From Paramecium pentaurelia (taxonomy: Eukaryota; Ciliophora; Oligohymenophorea; Peniculida; Parameciidae), in the NCBI GenBank assembly GCA_905183005.1, contig CAJJDO010000030.1:441598-505597 (forward strand): a stretch of DNA of 64,000 nt, read 5' to 3'. Under the pieces are notes generated by a model that searched no databases, was not told the DNA's origin, and saw only the letters and a list, made by a program, of their open reading frames with translations. This document shows, piece after piece, positions 39,488 through 51,507 of this stretch. The translations under genes and the position numbers were made by a program. The stretch's first letter is position 1; each line of letters opens with the position of its first letter.

Positions 39488-42045
39488 TCAAAAAATAGAT
39501 GTAATCAATAAAGATATTTAATAATATATTGATTCCATTTCTTCTACAGATTAAATAGTTTAATACTTAATATCATTTAAGATATCAATACTTTAAATTA
39601 GTTCTTCATATAAAGTATTAAATATTTTTAATTATCCAGTTAAATTTATTTTAATAAGTTTGTTAGATAACTCGGCAATTAAATTTTATTTTTGTTTAAA
39701 TAATTATTTTTCTTCTTTAACTTCACTGATAATTTCTTCATAATAAGGAGAAGGAGTGATTAACATAGGTGCAATTCGACTTTATCTATGATGATTTAAA
39801 ATATCTTTAATTTTCACTCTTTTTTAATATTTTCCACTCTTTTTATTATTCAATATTTTTTTTTAAAGATTCTTTTCATCCTCTCTTACTTAAGCAAAAT
39901 TTTATAGCATTTATTTTCCTAATACCATACTAGGTTTTCTTGATAATAATAATGCTTATTTTCTATGATCAATAATTTTCCTAACAGCCATTTTAAATAT
40001 TGCTTGATATTTCCATTTTTTTTCTTACTTTTATCCAAAAATGAATCTAATTAATTTTTTATGTATTTATTAATAAGAATCCTTAACAATGTTTCTTTTA
40101 AATTATCTCTCTAAAAATTATTTTTTTGAAACATATTAATTCATTAATTAACCATCTAATGCACTTATTCTTTTTATTTATTTAGCATTTTCTATTAATA
40201 TATAAATAATAATTAAATACTTTTAATTCTAGATATGTTTTCTTGTAATAAAAGTCTTCTTCTTAATCCTAATTATTCAATTTCAAATAATAATTTTTCA
40301 TCATCTTATACTAATTATAAGAATTATAATACAGGACACATTATAACTACAGAATCCTTACCAGCTATTGCAGATTATTTTCTATAACTATCTTCTAATA
40401 TTTCAATTTCACCAAAAATATATCCTTCTTGGATGTTAAGAAGAGTATTACCATCCTTATCACATAAACGGATTTCTCCAGCCACTAAGAAAAATACTTC
40501 AAGACTAGGAGAACCATTAAAATATATTGTTTCATATTATTTAAAACAATAAATAGTAAAGTGAGGTAAAATGGCAGCTGCAAAATTAATATCAAAAGAA
40601 AAGATGTTTACATTTTCGATTAATTATTTTTGACAAAATGCTATAGCAAATACTTTAAGTTGAGAAGGCAAGGTTTCAATGATTCTATCATCTTTATTAT
40701 ATAAATTAAATACTTCTTATAATTCCAAAATGGATTGTTTTCAATATTATAATAATAATAGGAAAATAATTAAGCACTTAACTCTTCTGGAATAAGAATT
40801 TAAGACATAAGAGTTTCAAGTGCTTCTAAATCTTCATCAAAACCTTCATTTGAAGATTGTTATTCCAATATTGCTGCTAAATTACCAATTGTTAATGAAT
40901 AAAATCCTACTCCTACAAAAATCCAAATAATTGTTAAATTATATTATGTTGATGTTGTGATTGGTACATCTCCATATCCAATAACAGTAACTGTTTGAAT
41001 AGCCCAATATAAACCTTAAACATAGATTTTTAAACTATTTTCTTATTATGAGATTCCATCATATTATAATACAGAATGAAATAAACATCCAAAAAGACTT
41101 ATTAAAATGAGCATATTTTTGAATATTTTAATAATACTTAATAATTTTCCATCAAGTTAAAATATTTTTTCAAAATATTATGATTAATCTTTAGATGTTT
41201 AGGTTTCTTAATATATTTATCTTTCATTGTAACTGAAATATTTAACAAATCTAAGTAATTTTAATAGATTTAAGCATAATTAATCAATAAAATTATTAAC
41301 AAATAATTTATATGGGATAATACTGAGTATATCAAATATTAGCCATCTCTATAAATTAAATAAGAAAATGGCTTAGAATGTATCAATTAAGTTATAATTT
41401 TTATCTATTTGACATGTTATTTATTTTAGAATGATATCAATAAAATATAAACTATCCAATATTAAAATAAGAATGGTCAAAATATCCTAAAATGATTAAT
41501 ATGAATACTAAACTACTATAATCTGACAGACTAATGTATATTGGATACAACATCAAAGTAATTAATGTTTACACTGACATAAATTATTTCCAAATTTGCA
41601 ATTAATTTGGATAGAACGGTAGCTTTTTTCTTTTCTTATGAATTTATTTAAGTTATGATGTTTTATCTGTTTCTTTTGTTTGATTAATATGCTTAAAAAA
41701 GGACAATAGAATCATTAATCTTCTAGATGCAATATCAAATTTTCTTTTTGTTCTTTTATCTCTAAAATAATCATCTTCCTCAACAATTTAATCTTAACTA
41801 GTAAACTAACTACGTTTAGGAGTTAAAAATGCTCGATTGCTTATTGCACTTGAATAAAATCTAGCTATACTGTTTAGGTGAAATAATGAGAGTGGTTTCT
41901 TTTGATGTATGCCTACTTTACCTTATTGTATTAAATAGTTTGAGTGAACTATTCAAGTAAAAAAGATATTATACTCTAATCCTGTTTTATATTCTTTTGT
42001 ATCAATTGGAGATGAGCAACTTGGATGAACCTATCCCATACTCAT
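39488..42045 (-). CDS. cyclic-nucleotide-binding-domain potassium channel
   Basis: The pore reads GLYWAIQTVTVIGYGDVPIT, followed by a hydrophobic S6 (WIFVGVGFYSLTIGNLAAIL). Upstream are hydrophobic segments consistent with S1-S5. Downstream is a cyclic-nucleotide-binding domain (VFFLVAGEIRLCDKDGN; EGYIFGEIEILEDSYRKQSA) and a helical C-terminus (EEIISEVKEEKQLFKQKQNL) ending in TGA. This is the HCN/EAG/CNG superfamily, abundant in ciliates. It would carry K+ across the plasma or ciliary membrane and may respond to cAMP or cGMP. Oddities: the residue before the VGYG-type core is Val where K+ channels usually have Thr. The 5' end is unsure: an exon beginning MSMGQVHPSCSSP needs an intron that I could not fit, and its ATG lies 4 bp from the next gene's start. 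Confidence 0.8.
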
Positions 42046-42049
42046 TAAT

Positions 42050-44183
42050 ATGTTAATTTTTCTAATATTTACTATTGCTTAAGCTTTTAATGCAGATAAT
42101 ACCTATGCAATACATACAATAGAGAGGGATGTACAAGATAAGTATAAAGATTACCCTGAACTTTATGCTATATAAAACATTTTAGATTCCATTAGTAAAG
42201 AAATAACTCTAAAAGGTATTGCATTTATAATTATAATAGATGGAAGAAAAGTCTTATGTCAAATACCAATACCTCAAATACCTAAATCAATTATAGTGGA
42301 TGAATTATCAATTATAAGAAATTTGACAGAAGATGATGCTAATAAAATTTTATTTCCATTAATAGGTTAATGTGTACATCATACAACAAAAGAATTTTTA
42401 TATGAATATTGTTTCAGAAAACATGTTAGATAGTATGATGATTTAAATACAATGTTGAATATGTAAAAGATTGTAAGACTTATATTAATATTCTAAGTTA
42501 AAAGAGGACTTTAGTTTGGGTTATTCGAATTAATTTATATCTTAGAATTATTCCTATACATAGTTTGAACCTCATAATTCTTTCTATTATTTAGATACTA
42601 ATTATCATTAAATACGATAATAGATAGATCGATTAATCATTATTGAAGGATGTTTGGCCAAATTGAGAAATTTATAAATATCAGAGAAATTTGAATATTA
42701 ACTCAATGTTTCAACATCTGAAAAAGTATATACATTTCGTGTAATTCAAGTCATTTATAATGAATTGCTATTATTATCTTAATGTTCAGATATTGTTATC
42801 ATTTCAGATTATTTTGAGATAATTTAAATAAAAAAATCTAAATCTGTTATTAAATAGAATCAATATTATCAATATAAGAATATTATTTTTGGATTGACTC
42901 TCTAAGCTCAGAATATGTTTCATTCTCAATAGAGTATTGGATTAATTTTAACAGATAAAATATTTATAGTTTAAGTAAATAAAATCATTGATTTTTGTGC
43001 TATTTAAGTATAAGGATTCTTACCAAATATTAAAGACTAAAAATATCCCTTTTAAATAAAAAATTTAATTATAATGGATACTAATGCTATTTATGAAGAA
43101 TTAAAAGGATCTGTACTAATTCATGAGAATATATTATTTTTTCATTCTGATAATAAGTTTAATATTAATGATTCAATTACTATTTTTGATAATACTACTT
43201 CATCATTTAGTTATGTTGAAACTTTTAGAATTAATCAATATCATAATGGAATTGCATTTTTGGATAAATAATTAACCAAGGGTTTAAATTATGAAGGAAT
43301 AGGTTTTATTAGAAGGAATAGTTAATTTAATTAAATATTAGATATTATACAACCCTAAGTTGATACATATGAATTTGATGAAGTTGAATTAATTTCTTTG
43401 ACTAAATTAGAATTTGATCTAGTTTAAGTTCATGTATTTAATGATTCAACTTAAGGATACAAAATAAAATAAAAATATTAAAAATATATGGGAATTACAT
43501 TTTCTATTTATTAATTAAATAATGAGACATCTTGCTCATTATTTCTCAATATAATAAGTGAAATGTATTTAACAACTTTTATTTCTATACTTACAACACC
43601 ATAACAAAATATTTTTATTAAAACACTAAATGGAAATTATACTTAAATGGAATCTAGATTTTAAAATAGTAGTCTTATAAATCAATTATATTGGATTATA
43701 GTAGATACCCAAATTGATATATTATATATTGGAAAAGGTAATGAAATCAGATTAGCAAACAAACTAATTGAATTTTAAATGTAAAGAAAAAGAAATATAA
43801 GTTCATCAATTATATTTGAATTTGATAAGAAATCTATTGGTTTGAAGATCTATGATATTATGATACTACCATTAATCAATTTTGGATTATTCACTACAAC
43901 ATTCTCAACTGGATACTATCATCCATTAAATTATACAGGTTAAATAAATGGAGTCTTTGAAGAAAGTTATAGATTTGGTAGTTTCTGTAATCCTATTAAT
44001 TCCACTAGATATAGTTAAATTAAGATTTAATGTCATCCAGGGGATTTAATGAGATTTATCTCTGTTACAGAAGAGGAAATTTGTAAATATCAAATTAAAA
44101 TTGGAACTTATTTATTATGCGATAAAAAATAAGATATTATAGAACCAAGTGAACATCCTATTCTTTGTATATTAAAATAATGA
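42050..44183 (+). CDS. OS-9/MRH-domain ER lectin-like protein with long insertion
   Basis: A signal peptide (MLIFLIFTIAQAF) and one 25-nt intron (near 42473) give 703 codons. Residues about 110-135 read GQCVHHTTKEFLYEYCFRKH, then VRQY, the first half of a mannose-6-phosphate receptor homology (MRH) domain including its ligand Gln. The second half comes only at the C-terminus: STGYYHPLNYTG, FCNPINSTRYSQIKIQC, VTEEEICKYQIKIG, with the matching Arg, Glu and Tyr. Between them lie about 450 residues with many N-x-S/T sites and, near the end, a stretch (YWIIVDTQIDILYIGKGNE) faintly like the FAMeT-type beta domain. OS-9 proteins recognise trimmed N-glycans on misfolded ER proteins for degradation. 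The lack of an ER-retention tail, and the insertion, leave the exact role open. Confidence 0.62.
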
Positions 44184-44298
44184 TTCATTTATAAATATAA
44201 TGTAAATCATGTATTTTTTTGAAGTAATTAAAATAATATAAGAATTTAAAGGAATTTGATAATTTAATTTTAAATAATTATTATTTTATAAAATATCT

Positions 44299-45874
44299 AT
44301 GATTGAAATTCCTGCAGATAATCAATAATTATCATCTTAATAAACACTTGAAATGCTTTAGTTCTATGTAATATTTAATTATTATTATCTAGTTTGAAAC
44401 AATTATTTCTGAATATACTGCATTTAATCATGCTTAAATTGTATATCCCCTTTATCAAACGTTTTTAGTTCAGTTGAATTAATAACTCAGAACTTTAGAA
44501 CAATCAAATATTGGAGATATAGCAATAAATTAGACTTACTAAAATCTTAAAGATCTTCAAAAAAAGGCAGCAGATGATTTAATAATATAAGAAATGCTAT
44601 TTGAATATGATGAATGTATATTTTATCTCTTATTTAATTAGTCATCCATCCTATTCAAATATAAGCATTACCTAAATTAATCAATTAAAAACAAAAACAA
44701 CCTTAAAAATAAAAGAAAGCTGTTAGTTGCATCTTGAATGAAAATTGTGATAAACAAGAATATTTATAAGTTGGATCCTAATCAGTCTTAATACATCATA
44801 ATAAAGATAAAATTTAAAGCTTTTCTGAATTAGATGATCATAAACTCAATGTTATAAAAGAATTTGATGAAAAGAGTTACTTTTCATAAATTAATTTCGA
44901 AAGGAATCCATTATCTGATCTTAAAGCTGTCACCGAATAAAGATTGACTTAATCAAAAAATTATTATTATAATGAAGCATAATTAGATGATGTAGATCTA
45001 TTTATAATACATAGGCCTATTATGTGATATAATAAGCAAAGATAGAACTTTAAGATAATGAATTACTATTGAATTGGTTCTATGAAACATATGGAGATTA
45101 TGTTAACATGATTTAAGATAAAATGAATACTATGTAAATTAATCTTAATGAATTGGAATCTAGTGGATGGATTATAGAGAAAAATACTAAAACACTTATC
45201 ATTAAATATAAAATTGATTCAAAAAACTCAACAGTTACTCTTTTTATGGATTCTGTATTTGAAGCAAATGTAACTAAATTAATGGCTTTAATTAATGAAA
45301 TTGAATTATATCAAAACTATGTACCATTTTGTGTAAGATCATCAATGCCAAAAAGAATTGGTAAATGTTGTAAAATCTGTGATATACAGGTTTATTTTCC
45401 TTTAATTTCTGACAGAAAAGCTGTATTTGTTGGAGAAGGAATTGATAGACTTAATATAAATGGTACTATAGTATTTATTTGTAAATCTATTGATAATGAT
45501 CCTGAATTTTTAAAAATACATAATATAGACATATCAAAAGATAAAGGAAAATTTGTAAATTTGATATTAAATTATTATGTATTTGAATTAACACCTATCA
45601 GTGAAAATAAATGTAGAGTAAGAGCTGTTACTAATTCAGATCCTTAATGTAGATATATACCAAAAGCATTAGTAGCTTTGGTTGCTAGAAAAGTATATAA
45701 TAATATAAATATATTATATTTTAGATGGCTAGTACTTTATTTGAGAAAATGTAAAAAATTACATAAAATTTTGTTAAAAGTCCATGGTATCCTAAATATG
45801 TAGAAAATCAAGAATTTTATGATTGGATAGACAATAAAGTCTAGATTTATTTTTCTAAATAAAAATAATTATGA
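44299..45874 (+). CDS. START-domain lipid-binding protein
   Basis: Four introns (25, 26, 23 and 32 nt) leave 490 codons. The N-terminal ~240 residues are Gln-rich and probably flexible. From about residue 250 comes a START-like domain: LLNWFYETYGDYVNM, VTLFMDSVFEANVTKLMALI, VYFPLISDRKAVFVGEGIDR, NLILNYYVFELTPISENKCR, and the C-terminal helix IPKALVALVARKMASTLFEK, whose last part lies beyond the 32-nt intron. START domains hold a lipid in a hydrophobic cavity; the ligand cannot be told here. No TM segment or signal is visible, so it is probably cytosolic. It converges on the PLC gene with only 27 bp between the two stop codons. Confidence 0.75.
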
Positions 45875-45901
45875 TTATAAACTCCTTTTATTTTATTATA
45901 T

Positions 45902-48263
45902 TCATTAAATGGTTACTTGAGCAAAAATATAACAATATTCCATAACTAATAAGTTTTCATCTTTTAATGGTATTGCTCTATATCCTTATCTCATATTTTT
46001 ATATGGTACTGCATATTATCCTATAATAGTGCATTTGTTATCATCTTATTTATTAAATACTTTAAATATGAATATAGCTTAATCTACATCTTTTATCTCA
46101 AAATTTATTTTTGAATAATTAGAATCAAATTATGGATTTAATCCATTATTATATTGAATATTAGTTTATAATTCTTATCCATTTTCATCCATTTTATTTC
46201 CTTTAACTTTTACTGTTACAAATGAATTTACAGTATTTTTAGTGTTTAATAAAAATAATTAACAAGAGATTATTTGAATTGTTATTAATTTTTTTTGAAA
46301 TTCAAAATTATTTATATCATCTAATCCTTCAATCAAATATTTTGGTTTAAGTACATAACCACAACCAAGATTTTATTAAAACCTTGCTTAATTAATTAAC
46401 ATAGGTTCATCTTTGGTTTGGAAATTAAGAGCAATAATTTAAGCACCTAAAATGAAACTAGGCATTGGATCAAAATTACTTGAATTCATTCTTAATCCTG
46501 AAGGATAAATCCTCACTAATGAATTATTTAAATGATTTTAAATTTCTTTTACTTTTCCTCCCTTAAAGATTTAATCCACTTTATCTTCACTTAAAGAAGA
46601 TATATTCCAAATTGTTCTTTTCTTATTAAATTCAAAAGGGGAATTAAATAAACTTATACAACTTAAAAATTAAGGATGATGTTTGACATTCATACTACAA
46701 TGTATTACCATATCAACTTAATCACCTGTCATTTTAAAATCACAAATAGCATCATGTCTCATATATTATTTTTATTTATTTTCATAATTAAGATTTTTTA
46801 AAGCTTTATTATTAATTCTTTATTTTTATGCAATTTCTTTTATTAAACCAGGTTCTGGATCTTAATCTATTTATATTAGTTATATAGTATTTTGTAGTTT
46901 AGTATTTTCTAAATTCATCATATTTTTACGGATCACTTAATTGTTTTAATGTAGATTATAAGATTCCTCTAATATACCTGAACTTTTTATTAAAAATTTT
47001 CTTTTTAATTTCTCTGGAGAAGGTAAAACAGTAAGACCCTATTCATATATATATAATTCATCTTTAAATTATGTTCTCATAATCTATCCTAATACTTCCT
47101 ATTGATCAATATTACAATGCAACTCTAAAGATAATATGATTGGATAGGAAGAAAACATAAAACCAAATTTTTCTAAGGCCATAATTACATCTTCAAATAA
47201 AATTTTAGATGTTAAAGTAAATCCATGATATATAACTGGATTCTTGTCAAAATAGCTATCCCAACAATCTAATTCAAAACATCTACATCCATTTAATAGT
47301 GCAATTACATATTAACCTACACTACTATCACCTGATAATTGATCTTTTGTAAGGTAGGTATTGTGGGAACTATTGATATAATAATGAGATAGAGGTTTTG
47401 TCATCTCATCTGAATTACCAATTTCAAAAATAGAATTCTATTAACTGAATAGAAAATCATAAAATTTATCAGCTGTCATAGGAAATCCAAAAAATCCATC
47501 TGTCTATTATTTTCTTTATGCAGTATTTATAAACTTTTTAAAATCCTATTCAGTTAATAAATTTTCAGAATTTAGATACATCTTATTCAAATTAATTAAA
47601 ATAGATTATTCGTATAGTAATTTAATTATTTCCTAGATAATTTAAGAAATGTTACTTCAAATTACTTATATTCTAATTTATTTTAAAAACTTGATTAGAT
47701 ACATTTAGTTTCTATTAAATTTTTATCAGGATAAACAAATTTAATCCAATTAAGAAAGACTTATTATTCTTCCTTATTTAAGAATCCATCTCTATCTTCA
47801 TCAAATTTAGTAAATATTTCCCAAGCCATCAATTGGATTTATAATTTTCTAAATAGAAAAAAATTAAATAATACTCTTTCAAATCTTCTTTTGCTTTTGT
47901 ATAAAAATATTATAATCCTTGCCACCACAATTCTTTTAATGTTTAATTTGCAAATTTTAAATACCAACATTCTTCATTGACAAATATTTATAATAACACT
48001 GATTTATCATCTGTGAATTTTTTAGTATCTCGAATATCATCAGTTATAAATCTAATTTTCCTTAAATCAATATAATTTGTATATTGATTTATGATATAAA
48101 CAAGGTGATAACTAATTTCATGAGACAAGTAAATGAATAATTTCTCAAATTTATTTCCAGATGCTATTTTTTAAATTTCACATCCATAAACTAATAAATT
48201 AATGGCTTGATTGTGTTTTTAACCAGAAAAGGATTTCTTCCTTAAAACAGTTGAATAATTCAT
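45902..48263 (-). CDS. phosphoinositide-specific phospholipase C, delta-type
   Basis: The full PI-PLC order is readable on the minus strand: a PH-like N-terminus (MNYSTVLRKKSFSG), an EF-hand (DEDRDGFLNKEE), the X box with SSHNTYLTKDQLSG and GCRCFELDCWD followed by PVIYHGFTLTSKI (both catalytic His present), the Y box (SLSEDKVDQIF; RIYPSGLRMNSSNFDP; GAQIIALNFQ), and a C2 domain ending GQYAVPYKNMRQGYRAIPL. It should cleave PIP2 to IP3 and diacylglycerol at the plasma membrane, activated by Ca2+. Several short introns are needed and were not all fixed. It shares the neighbourhood with a START lipid-binding gene, which may be coincidence. Confidence 0.92.
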
Positions 48264-48410
48264 TTGATATTTTATCAATTATTTAATTTTCTGTTTATGG
48301 ATTCTAAAAATGATTAGAAAAACAAGTTTAGTAAAACAAATGGATAATATTAAAGAACAAACAATCCTTAATTCAACTCTAATAGAGAAGATTCATATAA
48401 AAATAATTTG

Positions 48411-48440
48411 TAATAATAATAATAACAATAACAATAATCC
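48411..48440. repeat. short AAT/AAC microsatellite
   Basis: About ten AAT or AAC triplets in a row in the 207-bp divergent promoter region between the PLC and RING genes. Confidence 0.7.
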
Positions 48441-48470
48441 TATTAATAAACGTAACCATTATCAAAAGTG

Positions 48471-49039
48471 ATGTCACTGAATGAACTTGAGAAAATAAAA
48501 AAAGTATAAGATTGTATATGATTCTAGGAAAATGAACTACTTAAATCTGAATTATTTATTACTAAAGAATAACTTAAAAATGTTACAGAAGATTATTAAA
48601 AACTATAATAGAGATATACCTAATTATAAAATTAAGTTAGGTAGCCATCTGAAGATATGTTAATTCTTGAAATGTAGAGACAAATGAGACATTAATAATA
48701 TTATGAATTTATGCAAGAAGCAATGATGCCATAAAAATAGTTTTAAACAGATGGATTGACCTATGAAGAATTATTAGAGTTATAAAATTAAATAGGTCAT
48801 GTATCACGTGGATTAACTAAAGAATAAATAAAGAAAATACCAAAAAGAACAGTATATCTCAAATAAAAGGATGCGTATTAAATTAAATTAATATATTTAG
48901 ATGTTCAATATGTTATAATGAAATATAAAAATTAGAAAAAATTAGAGAACTTAAATGTAAACATTATTATCATTCAAAATGTATTAAGAAATGGTTATTG
49001 AATGAAAAGAAATGTCCAATTTGTTAAACTGAAGTATGA
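48471..49039 (+). CDS. RING-H2 finger protein, probable E3 ubiquitin ligase
   Basis: Two introns (24 and 26 nt) leave 173 codons. The N-terminus is a Gln-rich coil. The C-terminal ~50 residues form a C3H2C3 RING: CSIC, then CKHYYHSKC, then WLLNEKKCPIC, with TEV after the last Cys and then TGA. The second intron lies just before the first RING cysteine. RING-H2 domains recruit a ubiquitin-loaded E2; substrate and location are unknown, with no TM or signal visible. In frame, the 24-nt intron contains a TGA, so its retention would end translation early. It converges with the B-box gene, with 55 bp between stops. Confidence 0.85.
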
Positions 49040-49094
49040 ATTTCAAATTATATATTAATTATAATATATAGTATTCTATTAATAAAATTATCAT

Positions 49095-51055
49095 TCATTA
49101 TTAATATGATTATTTTTTAATGCATAAGTATCCATTCATATTTTTCATTCTTACTGTTGTTGATTATTCAAAATTTTCTTTAGATATTTATTTTTAATTC
49201 TTTAATTTTTATTAACAATTCAATTTTAAAACTTGATTATAAACTGATTCTCCAGGATGACTACACAATTCCTTAAGAATTCTTTCTTTTAAAGTATCTT
49301 CACTTGTAGTAGGTTAAGAAGTGTATTATTATTATATATTCATATTAGCAAGTATAAATTATCTCTTTCCATCTATTTAATCTAATGAAGGCTATTTAGG
49401 TTATTTTGAATTTGATCTTCGATTATCTTATTTATTATTCTATTGATTATTTATCCTTGACTAAGGTTCTTAATGAAGAGGAGTCAATGATTTTTATTGT
49501 GGTTACGAATCATAATTAGTTTTACTGAAATCTTTTTAACTCTTTTATTCTAATATATTATTATTCACTAATGGATATTGATATTAAGCTTAAATAAATG
49601 AAAAATAATTACATTTTTGATTTGCATGATTGGTTAACAATTTAAAAGTTTATGGAATTGCATTTGTTAAGTTCTTCTAATGTTTAGGTGTAAATTCTTT
49701 ATCTTCCACACTTTTTCTTTCAGTATCCTTTGTTTATTTTTAGATATATAACTAATTAATATTATTGATTAATAATTAATTTGACTTTTCATCTAATCTA
49801 TCACCTTCAATAATAGTTTTTTACTTTTCATTTTATTAATTAAAATATCTTTCATTTAATTCAAATTAGTTATTATTAAATTATATATTACTTGTTTAAT
49901 CTCCTACACTAATGTTATGTTTAAAACTATCTCTATCATTTGGAGTTACTTAATGAGTTTTTTTATCTAGGCAGGCCTTAAATTACCAGCTTTCTGGAGT
50001 ATTAGTGTTACTCTCTCTTCTTGAATTTTATATTGTTGATCCTGGATTAGAATATGTATTCACTTTTAGTTTTTACTATTATTATAATTGAGTTGATATT
50101 TTAATTGGTGATTATATATGATCTTTAATTGGATTTGAACAAGTACTCTAATAAATATCTTCACCTTCCAATAATTCAAATACTCTCATATCTATTGGAG
50201 AATTAGTAGTTTTTTATAATTATTTGGTACTAGTTTCATGTTTAATTTGTTTAGGTACTTATTCAGAAGAATCTTCACTTTTCAACAATAAATTATAACA
50301 CATCTTATTCATGTCAGCTAATATTTAATTATGTTCAAATTTTATTGATTTTTGAAAATATTCTTAATTGAATTCTTGAAGTTATTCTTTTGTTTAAGAT
50401 ACTCTTTTTTCATATCTATTCATTATGTCTTCAAATGGTTTCATTTCCATATTTTTCACTATATTCTCATGATTTTTTGATATATCAATTTCATATTATT
50501 TTAATTAAATGTCAATTTATTAAACTAGACTTATTTTCTCTTTGATTTAATTCAATTAAGTTATGTGATCAGTTTCAAATTTAGATAAATATGTAAGTTT
50601 CAATTAATTTGCTGTATTGATAACAGATTCAAAGAATTTATGACAGTTTTCTTTTTATTCCATTAATTACTTTGAAGAATTCATTTCTATATTTTGTAAC
50701 TAAATAAGTTTATTTGAACATTATTTTAAAACCTCATTTAACTATTCTTAAAATCTCTATATTCTTTATTATCTTTAAATTTCTGGTTATTTCTCTTATG
50801 TTTCTTCTATTTTTAATCCCTTTAGAGCTAAATTCAAAGCACATTTTGAACAAAATAATCTACTATTATCATATTGAACATAATATTTTGCCTGATTTAA
50901 TAAAAAGATTTTACTTTTTTGTTCGGATGCTTTGCACAAATATTGTTGCATTATTCTTTCTATTTGAAAATATTGGAACTCTTTAGAATTCGTTCTTATT
51001 CAGTTTATATAAAAGAACTTTCTTCTGATTCAGAAGAAGAAATTTATCCACTCAT
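49095..51055 (-). CDS. B-box-like zinc finger coiled-coil protein
   Basis: One 23-nt intron leaves 646 codons. After MSGQISSSESEESSF comes a Cys/His cluster (CNNICAKHPNKKAKYYVQYD, then LFCSKCAL) matching the B-box arrangement common in ciliate proteins. About 150 residues of coiled coil follow (for example QQIDIQLKQYEIDI). The middle is disordered and rich in Ser, Asn and Gln. The C-terminus carries TTSEDTLKERILKELCSHPG, possibly a short helical motif. The architecture suggests a scaffold or TRIM-like adaptor, but no RING is present, so a ligase activity is not supported. Function unknown. Confidence 0.7.
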
Positions 51056-51507
51056 TATCTGTTAAAAATATTTATAAATAAATAAAAACAAGATAGAATA
51101 GGTAGAATATAAAATATGTTATACTAATCAAATAGTACTTAATATTTATTTTTTATATTTTATTATATTTAATACATCTCTCTACTAATAATCCTAACTA
51201 TTCAATTATATTTTCAAGCTTGTTTTTTTTTGATTAAATCTATGAATATTATTAAAATTAGCTAACCTATTAAGACAATTAAATTAATTTGTCCCTATAC
51301 TTACTTACTTTTATTACTATGAATAATTATAATACTTTGATAGGAAACACAGATTTTAAGAATTTATTTAATATTATAATTTTATTTTAAAAAAAAACAT
51401 GGAATCTTTATAAATCTATTTAGTATTTCAAAGATATTAATATAATATTTCCTTTTAAGTAATTGTATATTTTTTTAATAAAAGAAATAGCAAAATAAGA
51501 TAATTTT
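51056..51507. other. AT-rich intergenic stretch
   Basis: Lies upstream of the B-box gene and downstream of the histidine-kinase-like gene. No gene or RNA is recognised; it should include the B-box gene promoter. Confidence 0.5.

Noticed and set aside
50714..50986. Plus-strand 90-codon hydrophobic frame
   Set aside because: Antisense to the coding exon of the B-box gene, whose zinc motif and coiled coil are clear.
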